Part shown: positions 8,334 through 16,041 of the stretch, piece after piece
Position numbering within the stretch: the first letter of the stretch is position 1
Layout: each line of letters starts with the position of its first letter
Assembly: GCA_021781625.1 (NCBI GenBank)
Contig: JAJXWL010000013.1
Location: forward strand, 1-21,795
Length of the DNA: 21,795 bases
Direction of reading: 5' to 3'
Source of the DNA: a bacterium
GTDB lineage: Bacteria > Spirochaetota > Spirochaetia > JABEVK01
Program-made: the position numbers and the translations under genes
Notes under the pieces: model-generated
What the model was told of the DNA's origin: nothing
What the model saw: the letters and a program-made list of their open reading frames with translations, nothing else
Database searches by the model: none

Positions 8334-8546
8334 CGTCCGATGGCACGGGCGTTCTCTCTTAACACCGCATAGATTCTGGCCGCTACCTCGTCATACGAAA
8401 GGATGATCGCTTGGTGAAGCAGCACCTCTTCAAGGGATGCCCACAAACCCTCCCGGCGCTTGCCCGGAGGAAGCAACCGAACTCCCGTGAATAGTTCCCC
8501 AACGGTGATGGAGGTCAGAGATGAGGTTTGTGTCGAGGACGATCAC
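8312..8546 (-). pseudogene. Decayed FitB/VapC-type PIN-domain toxin
   Basis: A GTG (8544-8546) opens a frame reading VIVLDTNLISDL, the usual first strand of FitB/VapC toxins with the first catalytic Asp. A different frame then continues with LTSITVGELFTGVRLLPPGK, carrying the second conserved acid (Glu in GEL), and with LSYDEVAARIYAVLREN, ending GRWLSVEA and a stop at 8312-8314. Between the two parts about 25 residues normally present in this family are missing, and the reading frame changes. The C-terminal third with the remaining catalytic acids is also lost. It overlaps the stop of the antitoxin-like frame in GTGA, the normal arrangement of fitAB operons. Non-functional. Confidence 0.65.
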
Positions 8547-8689
8547 GGCAGATCGGCAGTTCGTCGCCTCTCAGGTTCTCGGTTGCCTTGAGCCACCTCG
8601 GACTCCATCGAACGTCCGTGCGATTCCGCTTGGGCTTTCAGGTCCTGGTAGAGGTCGTCTTCGAGCTGGCGGACGGTCAAGGTGGGCAT
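8543..8689 (-). pseudogene. FitA-type ribbon-helix-helix antitoxin, frameshifted C-terminus
   Basis: The start ATG at 8687-8689 opens MPTLTVRQLEDDLYQDLK, followed by GRSMESEV: a textbook Arc/FitA ribbon-helix-helix, with the TVRQL strand that contacts DNA. Normally 'SMEAEVREIL' and a toxin-binding tail follow; here the frame instead runs AQGNREPERRRTADLP to a stop, so the C-terminal toxin-neutralising segment is scrambled, probably by a frameshift near 8590. The DNA-binding part could still be made. Its toxin partner (8312-8546) is deleted internally, so the pair looks like a dead TA module. Confidence 0.6.
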
Positions 8690-8750
8690 AAGAATAAGAC
8701 CCGGTTGGTCGAGTTGGTGAAGGAAGTCAATCGACTTCGAAAGGAACTGG

Positions 8751-8786
8751 CGCATACTTCGACAAGGAGTCGCTTCAAGGTATGCG
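8751..8786. repeat. Inverted repeat between hsdR and the FitA-like gene
   Basis: CGCATAC (8751-8757) pairs with GTATGCG (8780-8786), and inside it CGAC (8760-8763) pairs with GTCG (8769-8772). It lies about 50 bases after the hsdR stop and about 60 bases before the FitA-like start. It could be the FitAB operator or a factor-dependent end for hsdR; there is no T-run, so an intrinsic terminator is unlikely. Confidence 0.4.
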
Positions 8787-8834
8787 GTCATGAATCAGTT
8801 GCGACACCAATATCCGATCCAGGACCGATTCACT

Positions 8835-11800
8835 TTATGGCATAGCTCGATGGTGCTGAAACGTTCCGAATCGTCTATTAAACTCCTCGTAAGCCATGCT
8901 CCTGATGAGGCGCAAGAAGCCTTCCCGGACCTTTTCGTCCCGCATAACCTGAGAGGCCAAGTCGGAGTTGATTTCGTTCTGTTCTTCGACAGCGGTGATG
9001 ATGGCGTCATGAAGGTCATCGCTGGCTTCGAACTGGTCTTTGCGGTTATTCAGAGCCTGATGCTTCAAGGTCTCGTTTTCCATTAGCTTGTCCCGGACTC
9101 CGTAGGCATAGTTGACCAAGTCAGAATCCGAGAGTTCCCCTTCGAAGAGGCTATTGAGCTTTTCAATCAGTTCCAGCAGTTTGACCCGTTCGGGCTCCCA
9201 CGCTTCGCCGGAACCAAGCTCCCCATAGGCTGGGGGCAATTCGGCCACGACATCGGGGGAAAGTTCCAGTTGAATCTGGCCTTTGTTGCGGATGGCATGG
9301 TGGGTTAGTTTCACACCGGAGAGGTCAATACCGCCCTCATCGGTTCGGCCCTCTTGGAGCACGCGGGTGAGAATGGGTAGAAGTTCCTTGAAGAATCCAT
9401 AGCGTTTTTCCAGTTCAAGGTCATCACCATAGTCGACAATCTGGGCCAAGAACTCAAACAATCGCAGAAAGGAGGCCAAGTCTTTGACAAACAGCTCGAC
9501 AGCTTCTTTGTCAGTCTTGTTTTCTTCCCGCAAGGCCCGTTGATACTTTTCCTTGAACCGCTGGGCCGGAGGCTGGAGGTGCTGCTGGAGCTGGAAGTGG
9601 GTCTGGCCCTTCTTGGGTTGCCAGTAAAACTGGGAGAATTCTTCAACCTCGGCATCCAGATAGATGCCTCCTGCATCCAACTTGTTCTGAAGGGCGTAAA
9701 TCAGGTTCGGGTCGGTGGATTTGGGCAGGCTGGCGGTTTTGTAATACTGCTGGAAGTCGACCAGAATTTGGTCTGGGTCATTGATGAAATCCACGACCAC
9801 GGTCCAATCCTTGCCCGGGTAAGTGCGGTTCAAGCGGCTCAGGGTCTGGACCGTGGATACTCCGCCCAGTTTTTTGTCCAGATACATGGCCACCAGTTTG
9901 GGTTGGTCAAACCCGGTCTGATACTTGTTGGCTACCAACAGCAGGTGGTATTCCGAGGTGTCGAAAGCCTCCCGAATATCCTGCCCCCGAAGACCCGGGT
10001 TCATGTTGCGCTCAGTAAAAGATACAGGTTTATCATCTTTAAGTTCATAGTTTTTTGATAATGACCGAATCTCTTGCGCCCCTTTTATTATTTCACTTGA
10101 AAATGCGATGAGCGTGCCCAATCTGTATTTATTATCTTTAATATATTTGTCTATGGCAATTTTATAGCTAACGACCTCATCCCGGGAGCCGGTCACGACC
10201 ATGGCCTTGGCCTGACCGTTCAACCTCCAGACCACATGTTCCTTGAAGTGCTCCACAATCAGGGCGACCTTTTGGCTGATGTTGGTAGGATGGAGCCGGA
10301 CCCAGCGGTTCAGGGCCTTGAGTCCCTTGGACTTGTCCACCTCGTCCTTGTCAAAATCTTTGCCTTGGTGGGCCAGTTTGTAGGCTACCTGATAACTAAT
10401 GTAGTTTTGCAGCACATCGAGAATGAAGCCTTCTTCGATAGCTTGGCGCATGGTGTAGCTGTGGAAGGGATGTTTGACCCCATCCGCATCGGAGCGACCA
10501 AACAGTTCAATGGTTTTGGCCTTGGGGGTTGCAGTAAAGGCGTAGAAGGACACATTGCTGGGCTGGTTTCGGCTGTCGAGGTCAGCCTGAATCAGGTCTT
10601 CGACCGTGATGTCATCTTCTTCGCAGCCTTCTTGGGACAAGATGCGCTTGAGGGCGGAACTGGCTCCCCCGCTCTGGGAGGTGTGGGCCTCGTCTGCAAT
10701 GACCGCAAAACTCCGCTGGCTCAGGTCCTTGTCAGCGCCAATCTTTTCCAGCAATGGTAGGAAGCTTTGGATGGTGACCACGATGATGCGCTTGCCACCC
10801 AATAGAGCGTCCCGGAGCTGGTTGGACTTAGCTCCGGTATCATTGGTAATCCCTTCGACCACGCCAGCGGTCTTTTGGAATTGGTAGATGTTGTCCTGAA
10901 GCTGTTTGTCCAAGACCGTCCGGTCGGTGATGACGATGACCGCATCGAAGACTGTTTGGTCTTTGTCATTGTGGAGACCAGAAAGGTGATGGGCCAGCCA
11001 AGCGATGGAGTTGGACTTCCCCGACCCGGCGGAGTGCTGAATCAGGTAGCGTTTGCCCGGTCCTTCCACCTTGGAAGCCTGGACCAGTTTGGACACCGCA
11101 TCCCACTGGTGATAACGGGGGAAAATCATGGTCTCCGATAGGGTCTTGCGTCCGTCCGGCAGGGTCTTTTCTTTGCGTTCCAAGTGGACAAAGTCCCCCA
11201 GAATGGCCAACCAGTTATCCTTTTGCAGGATGGTTTCCCACAGGTAGGCGGTGCGGGGGCCAGAAGGGTTGACCGGATTTCCCTTGCCCCCCTGGTCTCC
11301 CAAGTTGAAGGGCAGAAAGTAGGTTCCGTCGCCTTTCAGTTCGGTGGTCATGTGGACTTCTTCCGTGGAAACGGCAAAGTGGACCACGCACCGGGATTTG
11401 AACTGGAGCAGGGGCTCGGTCTTGTTGGTGACAGGGTCTTTGGGAAGACGGTCCTTGCGATACTGGGTAATGGCCTTGTGGATGGACTGGGTGCTCTCGG
11501 TTTTGAGTTCCAAGGTGGCTATGGGCAGGCCGTTTAGGAAGAGGACAAGGTCGATGGAGTTTTTGTTGTTTTGTGAGTAGTAAACCTGCCGGACTACCCG
11601 CAGGGTATTCTGACCATAGAGTTCCAAGGCTTCGGGGTTCCGCCCACTTTTGGGCTTGAACTGGGCCATGGTGAAGTGGGTGCTCCCAGCTCCGGCAATC
11701 TTGAACCCATGACGCAGGACTTTGAGGGTGCCTTGGGCAGTCAGTTCGGCCACCAGCCGGGAAAGGAAAATTTCCTGTGCCCGGGAACCATGCTGGTCTT

Positions 11801-11972
11801 CGAGCTTTTTCCATGCTTCGGGATGAGCCTTGCGAATCCAGGCGACGGCGTCGCCTGTGATGAGTCCCGTGGAAACCTCATACCCTTCCATGGTGCCTTG
11901 GACCCATCCTTGGGAAGTGAGGTGTTTAACGATGTCGTCTTCGAAGTGTTTTTCTAAATGGATGTCGGTCAT
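8835..11972 (-). CDS. hsdR: Type I restriction enzyme HsdR subunit
   Basis: 1045 residues from the ATG at 11970-11972, chosen because it follows a GGGGGA ribosome site and lies downstream of a strong promoter; a longer start at 12002 would lie within that promoter. Residues 1-200 form the nuclease domain with the PD-(D/E)XK core D141...E155-L-K157. The translocase follows: Walker A SAGSGKS (314-320), DEAH box (427-430), then the TATPK motif and the QTLSRLNRTYPGK motif VI. The C-terminal helical region binds the methylase core. HsdR translocates DNA by ATP hydrolysis and cleaves unmethylated DNA at random distance when assembled with HsdM and HsdS. The reading frame is intact. An AT-rich patch (about 10015-10170) interrupts the helicase coding sequence without breaking the frame. 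Confidence 0.96.
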   Translation of the reverse strand: MTDIHLEKHFEDDIVKHLTSQGWVQGTMEGYEVSTGLITGDAVAWIRKAHPEAWKKLEDQHGSRAQEIFLSRLVAELTAQGTLKVLRHGFKIAGAGSTHFTMAQFKPKSGRNPEALELYGQNTLRVVRQVYYSQNNKNSIDLVLFLNGLPIATLELKTESTQSIHKAITQYRKDRLPKDPVTNKTEPLLQFKSRCVVHFAVSTEEVHMTTELKGDGTYFLPFNLGDQGGKGNPVNPSGPRTAYLWETILQKDNWLAILGDFVHLERKEKTLPDGRKTLSETMIFPRYHQWDAVSKLVQASKVEGPGKRYLIQHSAGSGKSNSIAWLAHHLSGLHNDKDQTVFDAVIVITDRTVLDKQLQDNIYQFQKTAGVVEGITNDTGAKSNQLRDALLGGKRIIVVTIQSFLPLLEKIGADKDLSQRSFAVIADEAHTSQSGGASSALKRILSQEGCEEDDITVEDLIQADLDSRNQPSNVSFYAFTATPKAKTIELFGRSDADGVKHPFHSYTMRQAIEEGFILDVLQNYISYQVAYKLAHQGKDFDKDEVDKSKGLKALNRWVRLHPTNISQKVALIVEHFKEHVVWRLNGQAKAMVVTGSRDEVVSYKIAIDKYIKDNKYRLGTLIAFSSEIIKGAQEIRSLSKNYELKDDKPVSFTERNMNPGLRGQDIREAFDTSEYHLLLVANKYQTGFDQPKLVAMYLDKKLGGVSTVQTLSRLNRTYPGKDWTVVVDFINDPDQILVDFQQYYKTASLPKSTDPNLIYALQNKLDAGGIYLDAEVEEFSQFYWQPKKGQTHFQLQQHLQPPAQRFKEKYQRALREENKTDKEAVELFVKDLASFLRLFEFLAQIVDYGDDLELEKRYGFFKELLPILTRVLQEGRTDEGGIDLSGVKLTHHAIRNKGQIQLELSPDVVAELPPAYGELGSGEAWEPERVKLLELIEKLNSLFEGELSDSDLVNYAYGVRDKLMENETLKHQALNNRKDQFEASDDLHDAIITAVEEQNEINSDLASQVMRDEKVREGFLRLIRSMAYEEFNRRFGTFQHHRAMP

Positions 11973-11990
11973 TTTAAGAAATCCCCCAGA

Positions 11991-12018
11991 ATGATATTTC
12001 AAGCAAGATGACAGTCAA
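11991..12018 (-). promoter_or_regulatory. hsdR promoter
   Basis: On the minus strand, TTGACT (12018-12013) and TATCAT (11996-11991) are 16 bases apart; each matches the sigma70 consensus at 5 of 6 positions. Predicted transcription starts near 11984, only about a dozen bases before the hsdR ATG (11972), so part of the ribosome site would be at the very 5' end. It allows hsdR to be transcribed separately from hsdM/hsdS. Confidence 0.6.
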
Positions 12019-12155
12019 TGACATTCCACTGACATCAAACAGAGCAAAAAGTCTAAAAAATAGGGTCAAAAACTAACTAAAAACAAGACAAACAGCACTA
12101 TATTACCCCTGATCTCAAGATTTACTGACTTCCGAGTTACATCCCACTTACATCG

Positions 12156-13610
12156 CTATGCCCAAAAAGGGAGATAGCTTACGTTTTTGGCGGAATCCGG
12201 ATCAGCGGGTTTGATCAGGCCCTTTCTTAAAGTTTCGGAAATCACCTTCGATGCCATGGGATAGTTTTCTTTTTTTATACCCAAACGTTCCCTCAGGCTG
12301 GCATTGGACATCTTCTTTCCTCCGCTGGCATAGAGGAGTACCGCATGCCAATAGCAGGCCTGAATCCGCTCTTCGGGGCTCATTTCAGAATGTTCCCGGA
12401 GTCCAAATAATATGATCCTGGTGGAGTCTGTCATTACCTGAAAGTCTGGAGGTGGAAGCTGATAGGCTTCAATAGCCAAGAATACTTTATCAATCCCGCT
12501 GCCCCGTTCTTCACAGATACCAGCCCTTCGAAGGAAAGAAGCCAGTTTTTCATTTCTAGATCGAGGACTGTGGTCCAGAAACCGCTTGGTATCGATCAAC
12601 GGGATTCCAGAGTTGGTTATTTCTATTCGGTCCGAGAAGATTTCAACCATGGGTCCGGTGCCGGATATACCAAAATCCTGATGAATCAAGGCGTTGGCAA
12701 CCAGTTCCCGGATAGCAATTTCGGGAAAGAGCTTTACTTCTTTTCGGTAGGCCCTGCCGATGATCTCATTCATGGGTAGGAGGTTGTTGATGAAATCCAA
12801 AGCACCTGCAAAACCTACAGCATAGCCCTTCCGTCCCACTTGCTCCTTCAGAGTCTCGGTCCGGTTATCATCCTTATAGACGATGACCCGTAGGGATTTT
12901 CGCCCCAAGGATTTGAACTCATCGAGGTTCTTGGCAAAAAGAATAGCCCCCATGTTGGTGATGGAATACTTGTTCCCCACTTCTTTGGTCACAAACTCCT
13001 CTTGGAGGAGGGCTTCGATGATCCCGGCTTTATTGTCCGGGAGATTCTTCCCCAAGAGGGTAAAATAGTTGGGGTAGTCGAGGATGTTGAGAACATCGGA
13101 GTCCGTGAGACCTGTCCGGGCGAATCCTTCCTCGAAGGAGACTTGGGAAAAGATTTGCCAGAGTTTCATTTCCAGAGCTGGCACCTCGGAAAGTTTTTTA
13201 TTGGTGGAGCCCACACGGATAAAAGGATGGCTCTGAAAACGGGAGGGATTAGCTTGGGCTTTAGGAATTCGTAGAAGAACGAAATTCATTCCGTCTTTTT
13301 GGATCAGATGGAATTCTGTATCCAAATCCGGTGAGATCATGGTCCGTAACCATTGTATGAAGTTTTGACCCCCGTGTTTTTCTCTATAAGGATCAAATGA
13401 GGTCCCCACCAAAGCGTGGTCCGAGTCCCTGATTCCCCAAACCACATAGCCTTCAGGTAGACCATGAACCGCCACGGAGTTGGAAATGGCCGAAATGTAT
13501 TCCCCAACCATCTGCGGAGTGAACTGGCTTTCCTTAAATTCAAACCACTCCCGCTCCGCTGATAGTCCTGTGAGTTCAAGGATTTTTTCCCAGACTTCCG
13601 TATCGGTCAT
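12156..13610 (-). CDS. AlbA_2 (Schlafen-like) / GHKL-ATPase C-terminal domain protein
   Basis: 484 residues. The N-terminal AlbA_2/Schlafen-type domain (about 10-140) shows EWFEFKES at 21-28 and a later YVVWGI strand. A GHKL-type region of the HATPase_c_4 kind follows, with RELVANALIHQDF at 301-313 and ERGSGI at 368-373, then a C-terminal winged-helix segment (about 395-484). This architecture is common in proteins annotated as RecG-like or putative transcriptional regulators and often accompanies type I restriction loci; its biochemical role there is not established. It starts in an ATGA overlap with the MNT-like gene, so the two are translationally coupled. It is the last gene of the hsdM-to-AlbA_2 run, followed by a 183-base gap to hsdR. 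Confidence 0.8.
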   Translation of the reverse strand: MTDTEVWEKILELTGLSAEREWFEFKESQFTPQMVGEYISAISNSVAVHGLPEGYVVWGIRDSDHALVGTSFDPYREKHGGQNFIQWLRTMISPDLDTEFHLIQKDGMNFVLLRIPKAQANPSRFQSHPFIRVGSTNKKLSEVPALEMKLWQIFSQVSFEEGFARTGLTDSDVLNILDYPNYFTLLGKNLPDNKAGIIEALLQEEFVTKEVGNKYSITNMGAILFAKNLDEFKSLGRKSLRVIVYKDDNRTETLKEQVGRKGYAVGFAGALDFINNLLPMNEIIGRAYRKEVKLFPEIAIRELVANALIHQDFGISGTGPMVEIFSDRIEITNSGIPLIDTKRFLDHSPRSRNEKLASFLRRAGICEERGSGIDKVFLAIEAYQLPPPDFQVMTDSTRIILFGLREHSEMSPEERIQACYWHAVLLYASGGKKMSNASLRERLGIKKENYPMASKVISETLRKGLIKPADPDSAKNVSYLPFWA

Positions 13611-13900
13611 AAGTACACAGCCTCTCGGAGGATTTTTACCCGTAAGCCGGGTTTTAAATCGGACTCCAGAACATAATTCACTGGAACATCGAGTTCTTTT
13701 TCGAGTTCCTGGCCAAGGGAAATGAACTGAAGGAGGTCAAGTTTAAGGGGGCTTTGGAGGTTGGCCCAAGTATCCAAATCGCTTTCGGGGCGCGCGTCCC
13801 TCCGTAGCTGTTTGCCGAAGACAGCAATTCGGGTCAAACCGTATTGGCTCATCCAAGTGGATTTTTTGGATTTCAAGATGTTGGTACATGTTTCGTTCAT
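13607..13900 (-). CDS. MNT/MntA-like nucleotidyltransferase with altered active site
   Basis: 97 residues, the full length of minimal nucleotidyltransferases of the MntA kind. The family motif is GSX10DXD; here it reads G29-K30-x10-D41-L-D43, so the two metal-binding aspartates are kept but the nucleotide-positioning Ser is Lys. The usual 'ARG' after it is LRR. The remaining pattern (ESDLD, PLKLDLLQFISLGQELE, then LREAVYL at the end) is typical. MntA proteins AMPylate a HEPN toxin partner; no HEPN gene is present here. GGAG lies 8 bases upstream of the ATG; the gene sits 18 bases after the PD-(D/E)XK gene and overlaps the AlbA_2 gene by 4 bases. Activity is uncertain because of the missing Ser. 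Confidence 0.75.
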   Translation of the reverse strand: MNETCTNILKSKKSTWMSQYGLTRIAVFGKQLRRDARPESDLDTWANLQSPLKLDLLQFISLGQELEKELDVPVNYVLESDLKPGLRVKILREAVYL

Positions 13901-13918
13901 TTTGAGGTCTCCAATGAT

Positions 13919-14659
13919 TTATACCCTTATACCGATCTTACTTAAAGCCAATAAAAACATTTCGTCATAACCATACTTTTCGGCTAAAGATTTAGAAATT
14001 TCAGTGTCGAATTTTCTATCGATATCAAAATCAGCTATAAAGACTTCACCCCGGGATTCGGCACTTATCAAGTCATGACCAAAAAGTTCAGTTTTAACAT
14101 GCCTAGTAAATTCTAAAAAATCCTTTAAAGCCTCGTGATTGGGATTTACAGCTAATACCACAGTTCCTTTCAATGAAATAAATACGCCACTTAGAGTAGC
14201 CCGATGTTTCCAGAAATCAGAATCAGTGCAGAAATATACTAACCGAGGTTGACCTTGCGGAACCGGAACTCCTAGTCGAATCCCAAAAAGGGAATGTAGC
14301 ACCTGATGTATGTGTGTTTGAATATCTCCATTTTGGAATTCAAACCACATAACTTTAAAATCAACTTTTGGCATGGTAGAGTCAGTAAGCTGGCTAATCG
14401 CTTTATCAACAAGTCTGGAGTATTTTTTTTTACGTTCAATTCGTTCTGCTTCAACTATCACCACACCTTCTGAAACTTCAGTGCGCTCATAGCTATCAAG
14501 CTTTTCTTTTATTTCGACCAAACAGGTAAAATCTTCTGCTTTGACCAATAGGTCTGCAGATTCCGAATTCCCCTCCGAAATTGGGGTTACTAGGAAATTC
14601 CTTTTTTCAAAAAACTCAATAACTTTTGGCTTTACATCATCGTCGTTTTTCTTACCCAT
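13919..14659 (-). CDS. Uncharacterised protein with a PD-(D/E)XK nuclease-like N-terminus
   Basis: 246 residues from the ATG at 14657-14659, preceded by AAAGGTGG; this ATG shares one base with the hsdS stop (TGATG), indicating coupled translation. A TTG one codon earlier is the alternative. The N-terminus has the spacing of a restriction-endonuclease-like core: E15 in the first helix, D36 after a strand, and E49-I-K51 in the next strand. The rest (about 60-246) is a mixed alpha/beta region I do not recognise. The gene is markedly AT-rich compared with fic and hsdM, suggesting recent import together with hsdS recognition segments. It could be a nuclease, a methylation-dependent restriction helper or a DNA-binding pseudo-nuclease; none is shown. 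Confidence 0.7.
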   Translation of the reverse strand: MGKKNDDDVKPKVIEFFEKRNFLVTPISEGNSESADLLVKAEDFTCLVEIKEKLDSYERTEVSEGVVIVEAERIERKKKYSRLVDKAISQLTDSTMPKVDFKVMWFEFQNGDIQTHIHQVLHSLFGIRLGVPVPQGQPRLVYFCTDSDFWKHRATLSGVFISLKGTVVLAVNPNHEALKDFLEFTRHVKTELFGHDLISAESRGEVFIADFDIDRKFDTEISKSLAEKYGYDEMFLLALSKIGIRV

Positions 14660-16041
14660 CAATCCACCTTTACCTTCCCAGTGACCGCATTGGTGATGAG
14701 GGAAGACCGGTGTTCTTTTAGAAGTTCTATTTCTGATGAAACATTTTCAATTGTTGAATCAATATTTTTTATTTCCTTTTCAAGATATAGGACTATATAT
14801 TTTTGTTCCATTGCGGTTGGACTTGGTATTGAAAAATTCTCAAGAGTTCCAAGATAAATTCCTGGTTGAGCTGAAAAACCTACATTTAACCATAAAACAT
14901 CTTGAAATTTTTGACTCTGAAAAAAGAAATTTAAAAATTCCGAATTAAATGATTCACTTGTTCGAAAAACCGCTAAACTACGCTGAATAAAAAACTCATC
15001 CATACCTTCAAAAATAATAGCAGACTTTCCTAATGTTGCACCAACAATTGCGAGTAGAACATCCCCAGCTTGCGGCTTGAAGTTTTTGGACAGTTCCTCG
15101 TAATCTTTGATTGATATCATGGAATCATCATCTCGAAAAGAAAAAATTCCATTCTGAAGATTCCGAACACTTAATAGTGGAATACCACTTTCTACCCTTG
15201 TTGGGGGAAGATGCGTTCCATCTTTAATTAACTCGCAGGCAAATTTCAGCTTCTTCACCTCCCACCCCTCCGGCACCATCCCCAGCCATTCAACCCCCGA
15301 GTCCTTGAACTTCACCGGTTTGGCCCATTCGCCAAACTCCGGGTCCTCGGGACTCACAAGCTCCGAAAGCCCCCGGGTCACCGCATGGCTAATCAGGGCC
15401 TTGCGTTTTTCCTGCAACAGGGCAATGAGGTCGTTGTTTTCGGCAATCAGGCGGTCAATCTTGGCAGTCTCGGCATCGAGGAACTGGGCGATGGAGATTT
15501 GTGTGGGGAGGGGGGGGAAAACTCCCGTAGTGTTAAAATATGCTTGGGAATCGAGATTTTGAATTCCTGAAGTTTGATTTATTGTTCTGGTAGTAACCTT
15601 ATTTTCATATAGTGATAAATGGAAGTATTTAAAAAAACGAGTATGGCTATCGTTGGTTAGTTTTAGTCTTGCTATAAAGTTAGAACAGACCGCAGGAAAA
15701 GAATGGGTAAATTCAACTACATACCCAACAGGCCATTTTTCCCCGCCTCCTGATTTTTCAAGAAGGAGGTCACCTTGGCTAAGAATCCTATTCAGTCTAT
15801 CTTTTTCAGAAACATCACGTAGGGTAAGATTTTCTAAGGAAACTACTTGATATCGTCTATCGAAGTCTGCAACTCTTATGCAAGTTATTTCATCTTCGCC
15901 ACCAGTTGGTTCTTCACCCCAAACACCATTCTTTTCAAAAACCAAGGACCATTTAAGTCTTTTTATTTCCCACTCTTCCGGAATCTCCCCCAACCATTCC
16001 ACCCCAGAATCTTTATAATTAGCATACGCCCGATACTTCAT
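14659..16041 (-). CDS. hsdS: Type I specificity subunit HsdS, two recognition domains
   Basis: 460 residues. Two half-subunits are visible: each begins with KDSGVEWLG (residues 10-18 and 246-254) and ends in a conserved helix (LLQEKRKALISHAVTRG at 208-224; LLKEHRSSLITNAVTGK near the C-terminus). Between lie target recognition domains 1 (about 30-185) and 2 (about 265-420), which read the two halves of a bipartite DNA site. The conserved joints are GC-rich while both recognition domains are AT-rich, the usual sign of domain shuffling. It starts in an ATGA overlap with fic and ends in a TGATG overlap with the PD-(D/E)XK gene. The DNA sequence recognised cannot be predicted from here. Confidence 0.96.
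   Translation of the reverse strand: MKYRAYANYKDSGVEWLGEIPEEWEIKRLKWSLVFEKNGVWGEEPTGGEDEITCIRVADFDRRYQVVSLENLTLRDVSEKDRLNRILSQGDLLLEKSGGGEKWPVGYVVEFTHSFPAVCSNFIARLKLTNDSHTRFFKYFHLSLYENKVTTRTINQTSGIQNLDSQAYFNTTGVFPPLPTQISIAQFLDAETAKIDRLIAENNDLIALLQEKRKALISHAVTRGLSELVSPEDPEFGEWAKPVKFKDSGVEWLGMVPEGWEVKKLKFACELIKDGTHLPPTRVESGIPLLSVRNLQNGIFSFRDDDSMISIKDYEELSKNFKPQAGDVLLAIVGATLGKSAIIFEGMDEFFIQRSLAVFRTSESFNSEFLNFFFQSQKFQDVLWLNVGFSAQPGIYLGTLENFSIPSPTAMEQKYIVLYLEKEIKNIDSTIENVSSEIELLKEHRSSLITNAVTGKVKVD

Noticed and set aside
9540..10760. Long plus-strand open frames opposite hsdR
   Set aside because: They are antisense shadows of a clearly conserved hsdR reading frame and show no domains or ribosome sites.
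14659..16041. Phase-variable (invertible) hsdS system
   Set aside because: Only one hsdS is present and neither a site-specific recombinase gene nor a second partial hsdS in inverse orientation is seen in the window.
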